Below, piece after piece: positions 1-6,721 of a stretch of DNA of 64,000 nt. The notes beneath the pieces were generated by a model, which saw only the letters and a list, made by a program, of their open reading frames with translations, did not search any database and had not been told where the DNA came from. The stretch comes from Georgfuchsia sp049276455 (GTDB lineage: Bacteria; Pseudomonadota; Gammaproteobacteria; Burkholderiales; Rhodocyclaceae): NCBI GenBank assembly GCA_049276455.1, contig JBASWL010000021.1, forward strand, positions 1-64,000. Direction: 5' to 3'. A program made the translations under genes and the position numbers. Within the stretch, counting starts at the first letter, position 1. Each line of letters opens with the position of its first letter.

Positions 1-276
1 CCGGCTCGCGGCCAGCACGTCGAACGCCTGCGCCATTGCGTTGCGCCGCTCCTCGGCGGATGCGGCGCGCAGCTTGATGGCTTCCAGCGCCACGCCATAG
101 GCGGCGGCGACGCCAATGGCCGGTGCGCCGCGCACCACCATGCTGCGAATGCCCTCGGCCACAGACATGGCATCTGCATAAGTGAGATATTCAAAGCGTG
201 CCGGCAGCACGCGCTGATCAATCATCTCCAGACGACCGTCTCTCCAGCGTAGCGTCTCGACATTTTCCACTGACAT
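1..276 (-). CDS. mtnA: Methylthioribose-1-phosphate isomerase, N-terminal part (runs off the left edge)
   Basis: Isomerises 5-methylthioribose-1-phosphate to the ribulose form in methylthioadenosine (MTA) salvage. The 92 visible codons are open from an ATG at 276 to the window edge and carry the family's N-terminal signature RGAPAIGVAAAYG at about residues 48-60, preceded by the usual LPARFEYL-type segment. The start lies 3 bases after the apt stop, so the two genes are probably co-transcribed. The C-terminal catalytic residues are outside the window. It is called from family knowledge of the N-terminal motif only; a paralogous eIF2B-like isomerase is the main alternative. Confidence 0.88.
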   Translation of the reverse strand, partial: MSVENVETLRWRDGRLEMIDQRVLPARFEYLTYADAMSVAEGIRSMVVRGAPAIGVAAAYGVALEAIKLRAASAEERRNAMAQAFDVLAASR

Positions 277-279
277 CTC

Positions 280-807
280 TCAGTCGCCCTCGAATTCGCT
301 TAGCGCAAACACTGTGTGCTTGAGTTTCTCCAGCCGCTGGCGTCCGCCCAGATCGGGCAGGTCGATGACGAAGGCGCATTCGACGATCTTGCCGCCCATG
401 CTCTCGATCAGTTTCACGGCGGCTTCGGCGGTGCCGCCGGTGGCGATCAGGTCATCGACCAGCAGGATCTTTTCCCCCTTGCCGATGGCATCGACATGGA
501 TCTCGATCTTGTCGGTGCCGTATTCGAGTTCATATTCCTGACCGACGGTCTCGGCCGGCAGCTTGCCCTTCTTGCGGATCGGCACGAAGCCGACGCCCAA
601 CAGATAGGCCAGCGCGGCGCCGATAATGAACCCGCGTGCCTCGATGCCCGCCACCTTGTCGATTTTCACGCCGGTGTAGCGATTGACGAACTCGTTGATC
701 ATCACGCGAAACCCCACCGCATCCTTGAGCAGGGTGGTGATGTCGCGGAACATGATGCCCTGCTTGGGATAGTGGGGTACGGTACGGATGCGGGATTTGA
801 TCGGCAT
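280..807 (-). CDS. apt: Adenine phosphoribosyltransferase
   Basis: Converts adenine and PRPP to AMP in the cytosol. Of 175 residues, positions 114-128 (LLVDDLIATGGT and following) are the PRPP-binding loop of type I phosphoribosyltransferases, and EARGF at about 56-60 is typical of Apt. I chose the ATG at 807 because AAGGAC lies just upstream; the frame stays open upstream to 858 but that extension has no Apt-like sequence. It sits directly before mtnA. MtnP releases adenine from MTA, so Apt here would recycle the base while MtnA handles the sugar. Length is normal. Confidence 0.96.
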   Translation of the reverse strand: MPIKSRIRTVPHYPKQGIMFRDITTLLKDAVGFRVMINEFVNRYTGVKIDKVAGIEARGFIIGAALAYLLGVGFVPIRKKGKLPAETVGQEYELEYGTDKIEIHVDAIGKGEKILLVDDLIATGGTAEAAVKLIESMGGKIVECAFVIDLPDLGGRQRLEKLKHTVFALSEFEGD

Positions 808-1054
808 TTTCTGGTCCTTCAATGGTTCTTCAGATGATATTTTGTTTTGCTGACGCACATGTCGGCGTTCGGATCATATTGCAATCGTATCGTCCGGCGG
901 ATTACGGCTAGTCATATCCGGCCTAAAGTCGATATTACGTTTATTCCAAAGTGTCCGCCCAGAATGAATATTAATTCTCTTCGCATTACTTTCGAATGGC
1001 AGCATCGGATACAATCCAAAGGAATATATCATTCGGATTTTCAGGGGAGACGGC

Positions 1055-1492
1055 ATGTTACGCAAATTTTCTGTGATTATGTTCTTGATTTTCATGATTG
1101 CGGGTTGTGCTTCTGTGCCTATGGGAGATGCGAGCAGGGACAGCGCCTTGAAGTCATTTTCAGGAAAGCCTGGAGTGGCATCTGTCTATGTATATCGAAA
1201 CGAATCCATAGGCGCGGCTATTCGAATGGACGTTTCAGTTGATGGCAAGCTGCTGGGACAAACTGCCGCAAAGACGTATTTATATACCGAAGTGGAACCC
1301 GGTGAGCATGCGATAACGGCACTGTCTGAAAATTCCGATCGGCTTGATATCAATGCTGTCGCTGGTCAGGTTTATTACATCTGGCAAGAGGTAAAGATGG
1401 GTTTGCTTTATGCAAGAACCAAGCTTCATCTTGTGTCTGAGGTAGAAGGTCAAAAAGGCGTAAATGAATCAAGGCTTGCGCAAAGCAACTAA
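1055..1492 (+). CDS. DUF2846-like lipoprotein
   Basis: A 145-residue predicted lipoprotein: a short hydrophobic signal ends in a lipobox with Cys at residue 18 (IAGCAS). The middle (YVYRNES..., then VSVDGKLLGQT and a TYLYTEVEPGEH-type stretch) resembles DUF2846 proteins, which are of unknown function. AGGGGAGA lies 5 bases before the ATG. The gene runs opposite to the flanking mtn/apt genes and is noticeably AT-richer than they are. With the next gene it forms a small two-gene unit that looks inserted. No enzymatic motif was seen. Confidence 0.8.
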   Translation: MLRKFSVIMFLIFMIAGCASVPMGDASRDSALKSFSGKPGVASVYVYRNESIGAAIRMDVSVDGKLLGQTAAKTYLYTEVEPGEHAITALSENSDRLDINAVAGQVYYIWQEVKMGLLYARTKLHLVSEVEGQKGVNESRLAQSN

Positions 1493-1554
1493 TGCCACAA
1501 CTAATGGGCAGAGGTTTCATTGTGTTTGCAGACAATTAACTGAAAAGGATATAT

Positions 1555-2043
1555 ATGAAAATGCTACTGGTTATTTTGATGAGCTTCTTTGTGGTCGGCT
1601 GTGCTTCAGTTACCGGATCAAAGATGCAATCGGTTTCGGTCCAAACCATTCAGAGCAACAACAATGAGGTAACTGGTGCTGTTTGCACGCTAACAAACGA
1701 TGAGGGCAAATGGTTTGTTACGACTCCCGGAAGCGTAACTCTGCAAAAAAGTACGGCTGACTTGGCTATTGAGTGCAAAAAAGATGGGGAAGGCAAAGGT
1801 AACGAAACAGCGGTTTCCAGGGCCAACGGCGCCATATGGGGGAACATTCTTCTAGGTGGCGGCATTGGTTATATAGTTGATAGAAATAACGGTGCTGGAT
1901 TTGACTACCCAACATCAGTGACTGTTGTACTCAATAAGATTGAACAGGTTTTTGGGATAGAGCCGATCGCCGAAAATCAAGCCAAGGAAACACAAGTTGC
2001 TACCGTGTCAGACAAGCCAGACAACTCCAATGCCATAAAATAG
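1555..2043 (+). CDS. Predicted lipoprotein of unknown function
   Basis: A 162-residue protein with an N-terminal hydrophobic signal and lipobox (VVGCAS, Cys at residue 16). A glycine-rich hydrophobic segment (GAIWGNILLGGGIGYIVD) occurs around residues 93-110, followed by a DYPTSVTVVL strand typical of small uncharacterised cell-envelope lipoproteins; the C-terminal 30 residues are polar and low complexity. It lies 62 bases downstream of the DUF2846-like lipoprotein, on the same strand and with the same low GC, so the two probably share a transcript. I do not recognise a function. Confidence 0.75.
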   Translation: MKMLLVILMSFFVVGCASVTGSKMQSVSVQTIQSNNNEVTGAVCTLTNDEGKWFVTTPGSVTLQKSTADLAIECKKDGEGKGNETAVSRANGAIWGNILLGGGIGYIVDRNNGAGFDYPTSVTVVLNKIEQVFGIEPIAENQAKETQVATVSDKPDNSNAIK

Positions 2044-2144
2044 GGCATAGGCATTTGTGGAAATGGGTTCATTGCCGCGGAATATCCGAAATTGGCTGTG
2101 AGCAGTAGGGATTTAGCGTCGGGGTTGTCAGAGCATATACACAA

Positions 2145-2159
2145 GGCATTCGAAATGCC
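2145..2159 (-). terminator. Possible terminator downstream of mtnP
   Basis: GGCATT-CGA-AATGCC forms a perfect 6-bp stem just beyond the mtnP stop on the minus strand, followed there by TTGTGT. The U-tract is poor, so this may be only a stabilising hairpin. It also lies about 100 bases past the end of the plus-strand lipoprotein gene. Confidence 0.35.
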
Positions 2160-2162
2160 CCG

Positions 2163-3053
2163 TTAGTTGGCATTCAGCACGCGACCGGCAACAGCATCCA
2201 GCTTTTTCATTAGCTCTGGGTCGCGTGCTTCAGGGCTGGTAATCAGCGCATATTGCAAGGCAGTACGGCAGCCACATTGGCCGGCATCGTGGTCGTTGAG
2301 GGTGAGTGGTGCCACTGTCTTGACCAGGGCGCGGGCCTTGTCGGCATTTTCCAGCAGCACCTTGACGATGGTGTCCACCGTCACGTCGTCATGCTGCGGG
2401 TGCCAGCAGTCGTAATCCGTCACCATCGCCACCGTCGCATAGCAAAGCTCGGCCTCGCGCGCCAGCTTGGCTTCCGGCATGTTGGTCATGCCGATTACGT
2501 CGCAGTTCCAGCTGCGGTAAAGCTCGGACTCTGCCAGGCTGGAAAACTGCGGCCCTTCCATCACCAGATAAGTGCCGCCGCGCACGGCTTCTATGCCGGC
2601 CTGCTTCGCCGCCGTTTCGATGCGGTCGCCCAGCCGCCCGCATACCGGGCGCGCCATCGAGACATGGGCCACCATCCCGGTGCCGAAGAAACTCTTGTTG
2701 CGGGCAAAGGTGCGGTCGATGAACTGGTCAACGATGACGAACATGCCCGGCCGCAAGTGCTCGCGCAGCGAACCGACGGCGCTGACCGAGATGACGTCGG
2801 TGACGCCCGCCCGCTTCAGTGCATCGATATTGGCGCGGAAGTTGATCTCCGAGGGCGGAATCCTGTGGCCGCGCCCGTGCCGCGGCAGGAACACCAGCTG
2901 CTGGCCGTTCAATTCACCAAACAGCAACTCGTCGGAAGGTTCGCCGAACGGCGAGGCGACCTTCTGCCAGCGCGTGTGGGTGAGGCCTTCAATGTCATAG
3001 ACGCCGCTGCCGCCAATCACCCCCAGTACCTGGGGGTTTTTTTGTTCTGCCAT
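2163..3053 (-). CDS. mtnP: S-methyl-5'-thioadenosine phosphorylase
   Basis: Phosphorolyses MTA to adenine and methylthioribose-1-phosphate. At 296 residues it has the length of the MTAP family. Visible family signatures are GVIGGSGVYD at residues 11-20 (phosphate-binding glycine loop), LPRHGRGH with PSEINFRAN downstream, SAVGSLRE in the centre, and MEGPQFSS followed by GMTNMPEAKLARE, which binds the nucleoside. The ATG at 3053 lies 48 bases from the end of the upstream aldolase gene on the same strand. The adenine product would feed Apt and the sugar phosphate MtnA, both encoded about 1.4 kb away on the same strand. A purine-nucleoside phosphorylase is the only close alternative. Confidence 0.95.
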   Translation of the reverse strand: MAEQKNPQVLGVIGGSGVYDIEGLTHTRWQKVASPFGEPSDELLFGELNGQQLVFLPRHGRGHRIPPSEINFRANIDALKRAGVTDVISVSAVGSLREHLRPGMFVIVDQFIDRTFARNKSFFGTGMVAHVSMARPVCGRLGDRIETAAKQAGIEAVRGGTYLVMEGPQFSSLAESELYRSWNCDVIGMTNMPEAKLAREAELCYATVAMVTDYDCWHPQHDDVTVDTIVKVLLENADKARALVKTVAPLTLNDHDAGQCGCRTALQYALITSPEARDPELMKKLDAVAGRVLNAN

Positions 3054-3101
3054 ATCGAAACTCCAAAAGAACCGGGTGATGCCCAGGTGACACCGGCTTC
3101 C

Positions 3102-3866
3102 TTACAGGGAACGGAATGCCTCGGCAGGGGACTTCCTCTCATGCACCACCTGCTTCACGGCGCGGATCATGCCGACGGGATTGGCCGACTGGAAAATGTT
3201 GCGCCCCATGTCCACGCCGACTGCGCCGCGGGAGATCGCATTGTCGGCCAGTTGCAGCGCCTCAAGTTCCTCGATCTTCTTGCCGCCGGCGATGACGATG
3301 GGCGCGGGGCAGCCGCCCACCACCTCTTCGAAATCGTCGCAGTAGTAGGTCTTGACGATGCGTGCGCCCAGTTCGGCGGCAATGCGGCAGCACAAGCCGA
3401 GGTAGCGCGCGTCGCGCACCATGTCGCGGCCCACGGCCGTGACGGCGAGGACGGGGATGCCGACTTTCTCGCCTTCATCGACCAGCTTCGCCAGATTCGC
3501 CAGCGTGCGGCGCTCGTTTTGGGAACCGACGAAAATCGAGATGGCCACGGCGGAAACATTGAGTCGGACGGCATCTTCCATCGAAACCGTGAGTTCTTCG
3601 TCGGAAAGTTCGCCGAGCACGCTGGTGGCACCCGACACCCGCAACACGACCGGAACGCGCTGGGTGGCGTCGATGCACTGGCGCAGCACACCGCGCGTCA
3701 GCATCAGCGAGTCGGCGTAGGGCAGTAGTGGCGCGACGGTTTCACCCGGCCGCTCCAGTCCGGTGGTCGGCCCCTGAAAATATCCATGGTCAACCGCCAG
3801 CATCACGGCGCGGCCGGTTTCGCGCGGGATGATGTGCGATAGACGATTCTGCATGCCCCAGTCCAT
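3102..3866 (-). CDS. LsrF-like class I aldolase
   Basis: A 254-residue DhnA/LsrF-family (COG1830) aldolase. It closely resembles E. coli LsrF: DWGMQNRLS at the N-terminus, AVDHGYFQGPTTGLER at about residues 24-39, DMVRDARYLGL, KTYY with the likely Schiff-base lysine, PIVIAGGKK and GVDMGRNIFQS. The ATG at 3866 has AGGAGC 5 bases upstream; the TTG further upstream would lie before the ribosome site. LsrF acts on phosphorylated AI-2, but no other lsr gene is present. Position before mtnP suggests instead cleavage of a 5-deoxy or methylthio ketose-1-phosphate from MTA salvage. That substrate assignment is inference. Confidence 0.85.
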   Translation of the reverse strand: MDWGMQNRLSHIIPRETGRAVMLAVDHGYFQGPTTGLERPGETVAPLLPYADSLMLTRGVLRQCIDATQRVPVVLRVSGATSVLGELSDEELTVSMEDAVRLNVSAVAISIFVGSQNERRTLANLAKLVDEGEKVGIPVLAVTAVGRDMVRDARYLGLCCRIAAELGARIVKTYYCDDFEEVVGGCPAPIVIAGGKKIEELEALQLADNAISRGAVGVDMGRNIFQSANPVGMIRAVKQVVHERKSPAEAFRSL

Positions 3867-4176
3867 TAAAGCTCCTATCAATTGTCAGTGTTGTCGAGAT
3901 GAATCAGTAATCTGCCGATGATAATTGAACAGCCCCGGGGCGTGTTCCCGGATATACCCCAATGCGGCGATTACCCCATGCCAGTCATGTCCCGATGCCA
4001 ACGAATCATTTGGCGGTTTTCTTGTCGTTCCGTGCGGCGATCGCATCGGCAAGATAGGCGAACTGGCAATCAACCGGACTGTCACCGCTTCGAGCCCGGT
4101 AGTTGAATAATGCCGGCAACCACCGCTGCCACTTCGAAGCGGCGCCTGATTGTCAATGGCAAGAGGACTGTCGCTA
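3867..4176. other. Intergenic stretch without a recognised gene
   Basis: About 310 bases lie between the LsrF-like gene and the end of mtgA. The open frames on either strand here (up to about 66 codons) lack a ribosome site and resemble no family I know. The stretch holds the ribosome site and presumably the promoter of the aldolase gene. No convincing terminator or RNA was seen. Confidence 0.5.
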
Positions 4177-4872
4177 TCAGGGAATTTCAGAATACCGCAT
4201 GCGCCCCAGTATCAGCTGGGTGCGGTAATTGAGGTAAGGTGAGTAGGGGTTCTTCTCGTATTTGCGTGGTGCGGGCAGCATCACGGCCAGATGCGCTGCC
4301 TGTTCGGCGCCAAGCTGCGCCGCCGATATGCCGTAGTAGCGACGCGCGGCGGCTTCGGCGCCAAAGATGCCCTGCCCCCACTCGACCGAGTTCAGGTACA
4401 CCTCAAGAATGCGGCGCTTGTCCCACAGCGTTTCGATCATCACTGTAATGACCGCTTCCTCGGCCTTGCGCCACGGCGTCTTGGAGGCGGAAAGAAAAAG
4501 ATTCTTTGCCAGTTGCTGGCTGATGGTGGAGCCGCCGGCGACCACCTTGCCGCGGCGCTGGTTCTTTTCCATCGCCTTCTGCATGCCTTCCCAGTCGAAG
4601 CCATCGTGGTCGACGAACTTGTCATCCTCGGCGGCGACGGCAGCCTGTTTCAGGCGGCGTGAAATTTTTGCGTAGGGTACCCAGACATGCTTGAGCCTGG
4701 CCTTGGGGTTTTTCTCCTGCAATTCGACCAGGCGTTGCGACATGAAGCTGGTCATGTTCGGGTTGAAGTACTTCCACCACACCACCCAGCCGAGATACCA
4801 GCCCTGCCATAGCAGGCACAGTGCCGCCAGCAGCATCAGCGTTCGCTTGATGCCTCGGGAAATGACTTTCAT
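4177..4872 (-). CDS. mtgA: Monofunctional peptidoglycan transglycosylase
   Basis: Polymerises lipid II glycan strands at the periplasmic face of the inner membrane. The 231 residues comprise one N-terminal membrane anchor (about 10-32) and a GT51 domain. The catalytic glutamate lies in AEDDKFVDHDG (Glu82), and GGSTISQQLAKN at 113-124 is the GT51 motif 2; EVYLNSVEWGQGIFG and AAHLAVMLPAP follow. No transpeptidase domain is present, which separates MtgA from class A PBPs. The start overlaps the aroE stop by 4 bases (ATGA), implying translational coupling. Confidence 0.95.
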   Translation of the reverse strand: MKVISRGIKRTLMLLAALCLLWQGWYLGWVVWWKYFNPNMTSFMSQRLVELQEKNPKARLKHVWVPYAKISRRLKQAAVAAEDDKFVDHDGFDWEGMQKAMEKNQRRGKVVAGGSTISQQLAKNLFLSASKTPWRKAEEAVITVMIETLWDKRRILEVYLNSVEWGQGIFGAEAAARRYYGISAAQLGAEQAAHLAVMLPAPRKYEKNPYSPYLNYRTQLILGRMRYSEIP

Positions 4873-5795
4873 GCGTTGCGCAACTGATTCAATACCGAAG
4901 CCGTATCGGGCCGCATGCCGCGCCAGACGAAAAAGGCTTCGGCAGCCTGCTCGACCAGCATGCCCAATCCATCGGCAACCCCCACCCCGGCGTTGGCGGC
5001 CTGACGCATGAAGGCGGTCTCGCGGCCATAAACCATCTCGTAAGCAAGGCAGCCGGGAGCGAAGATGCTGCCCGGCAAAGGAAGTTCGGCATTGGCAAGC
5101 CCCGCCGAAGTGGCGTTGATGACGAGGTCGAAAGATTGGCCGGCGAGTGCGGGAAACGCACTGCCACTCAGGATGCCTTGTGCATCAGAGGAAAATGTGT
5201 CGACGAGGCGTAGCGCTTTTTCAAGGGTGCGATTGGCGATGACCAACGCTCCAGGCGACTCATGCAACAGTGGCAGCACTGCCCCGCGCGCGGCCCCCCC
5301 GGCACCGAGCAACAGCACGCGTTTGCCTGCAATCGGGAAACCGATATTGGTTTGAATGTCGTTGATGAGTCCCGCACCATCGGTGTTGTCACCGACGATG
5401 GCGTATGAAGCCTTACCCCCAACCCCTTCCCCAAGGGAAGGGGGGACTGCGGTTCGCGAGCCCGGCTCGCCCCATTCCATTGCTGCCCCGCCTTGAGGTG
5501 GTTCGGCGGCGGGGCCTTCCACAAAAATCAGCGTATTTACCGCGCCTGCGGCCTTTGCCCGCATCGTCAATTGCGTCGCGAGACGAAAGGCTTCTTCCTT
5601 GAACGGTACAGTGACATTTGCTCCGCATCCGCCGTTGGCGATGAGCTCGCGCACGCTTTGCTCGAAACCGTCGAGCGGGGCGAGAATGGCTTCATAGCGC
5701 AGGTCCTGCCCGGTCTGTTGCGCGAACAGCGCATGAATGCGCGGCGACTGGCTGTGTGCAACCGGATTGCCAAATACGGCGTATCTATCAGTCAT
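4869..5795 (-). CDS. aroE: Shikimate dehydrogenase with an in-frame repeat insertion
   Basis: Reduces 3-dehydroshikimate to shikimate with NADPH. From the ATG at 5795 (4-base overlap with the upstream TonB-like gene) the protein has 308 residues, roughly 35 more than usual. AroE motifs are intact: PVAHSQSPRIH, NVTVPFKE with catalytic Lys66, GDNTDGAG at 135-142 with the catalytic Asp, and GAGGAAR (164-170) for NADP. Between VNTLIF and GDNTDG there is an extra, Pro/Gly-rich stretch (about residues 95-130). Its DNA is made of hairpins of a repeat type seen elsewhere in the window. The loop is probably surface-exposed, so activity could be kept. An upstream in-frame ATG at 5831 is less likely. 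Confidence 0.92.
   Translation of the reverse strand: MTDRYAVFGNPVAHSQSPRIHALFAQQTGQDLRYEAILAPLDGFEQSVRELIANGGCGANVTVPFKEEAFRLATQLTMRAKAAGAVNTLIFVEGPAAEPPQGGAAMEWGEPGSRTAVPPSLGEGVGGKASYAIVGDNTDGAGLINDIQTNIGFPIAGKRVLLLGAGGAARGAVLPLLHESPGALVIANRTLEKALRLVDTFSSDAQGILSGSAFPALAGQSFDLVINATSAGLANAELPLPGSIFAPGCLAYEMVYGRETAFMRQAANAGVGVADGLGMLVEQAAEAFFVWRGMRPDTASVLNQLRNA
5405..5515. repeat. Structured repeat element inserted inside aroE
   Basis: Three hairpins occur in tandem: a 9-bp stem (5423-5431 with 5435-5443, loop CAA), a 6-bp stem (5456-5461 with 5465-5470) and a 7-bp stem (5486-5492 with 5508-5514). One reading frame of the minus strand gives the peptide PLPLGEG, a common translation of dispersed bacterial CCCT/AGGG-rich repeats. 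It is an exact multiple of three and keeps aroE open. Confidence 0.75.
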
Positions 5796-6712
5796 TGAGT
5801 TTGCAACTGGTCTTCCCGCGCGAAAGTCCATGTGCGCGTGATTTCGATGATGTCGGTATCGCGGCTGATGTTGTCGGGGAAAGCCGAGTAGGGTGATGCC
5901 ATGCGCACGATGCGCTTGGCAGCTTCATCGAGCAGCGGCACGCCGGATGAGCGATTGATCTCAATCAATCCCAGATCGCCGTTGCTTTTAATGGTGATGG
6001 TCATCCTGAGTTTGCCGTACCAGCGCCCTTTTGCGGCTTCCGGGTAGTTGAGGTTGCCGATACGCTCGACCTTTTGCCGCCAGTCTTCCACGTATTGCGC
6101 AAAACGGTATTCCTTGGCGCGCAGCCCGATTCTTTTCACCCGCGGGCGACTGTTGTATTGATTCACCTGTCGGTCGATTTGCGCTTCGAGTCGTGCCGCA
6201 GCGAGTGCATTGCTTGCGAGGTCACGGCCCGAAACATCGGGAGGCAGTGGCGTGGTTGGCTCGTTATCGCGTTGTTGCGGTGCCGATTGAACTACCGCGA
6301 TTGACTTCAGTCGGGACAGGATCTGCTTTTGCTCGGCTTCAAGCTGCATTACGCGTTGTTGCGCTTTAATGATGTCATCGCCTTCGCGCTGTGAAACGCT
6401 GGGCGGCAGGGGCGTGGTGGCGCGATCGTTTTTCTCGCTGTCGCCACCGCCATCGAGGTTGGTTTGTGCGAAGACCTGCGCATCCTTTGGCTTAAGCGCG
6501 TGCCTGCTGTTGACGAGAACGACGTCAAGTGCGTTTTCGGTAGTACGCAGCAGCGCTTCGGGTAAACGAAAGTGGATCGAGAGTACGATGGCGTGGAAGA
6601 GCAGCGACAGCGCCATCGCCAGCGTGAAATTTCGCTGGGATGGAGGCATTGCGGCAAGGAATGCCGGCCAGGCAAACGCTGGCTTGATGTGTCTGGCGGC
6701 TGCAGAAGGCAT
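5792..6712 (-). CDS. TonB C-terminal domain protein
   Basis: A 306-residue inner-membrane protein with a single hydrophobic segment near residues 27-45, a long polar periplasmic linker with a probable coiled coil (about 112-140, rich in Q, E and K), and a TonB-type C-terminal domain. That domain spans about 205-300 (YVEDWRQKVERIGNLNYP, MTITIKSNGDL, SSGVPLLDEAAKRIVRMASP). No ExbB/ExbD gene lies beside it; the exb operon at 38.7 kb encodes its own TonB. It overlaps aroE by 4 bases and lies 9 bases after the RNase gene, so it belongs to an rnb-like/tonB-like/aroE/mtgA operon. Substrate is not predictable. Confidence 0.85.
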   Translation of the reverse strand: MPSAAARHIKPAFAWPAFLAAMPPSQRNFTLAMALSLLFHAIVLSIHFRLPEALLRTTENALDVVLVNSRHALKPKDAQVFAQTNLDGGGDSEKNDRATTPLPPSVSQREGDDIIKAQQRVMQLEAEQKQILSRLKSIAVVQSAPQQRDNEPTTPLPPDVSGRDLASNALAAARLEAQIDRQVNQYNSRPRVKRIGLRAKEYRFAQYVEDWRQKVERIGNLNYPEAAKGRWYGKLRMTITIKSNGDLGLIEINRSSGVPLLDEAAKRIVRMASPYSAFPDNISRDTDIIEITRTWTFAREDQLQTQ

Positions 6713-6721
6713 GCGGAGATT

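Noticed and set aside
2253..3728. A 491-codon open frame on the plus strand
   Set aside because: It lies antisense across mtnP and the LsrF-like gene, both strongly conserved. Its translation is rich in His, Asp and Arg with no family resemblance, as expected of a shadow frame in GC-rich DNA.
3102..3866. Fructose-bisphosphate aldolase class I (DhnA) as the product
   Set aside because: The N-terminal DWGMQ and DHGYFQGPTTGLER segments fit LsrF much better than DhnA, although both belong to the same superfamily.
3885..4085. A 66-codon minus-strand frame in the gap before the LsrF-like gene
   Set aside because: No ribosome site, no hydrophobic or conserved segment, and no family resemblance.
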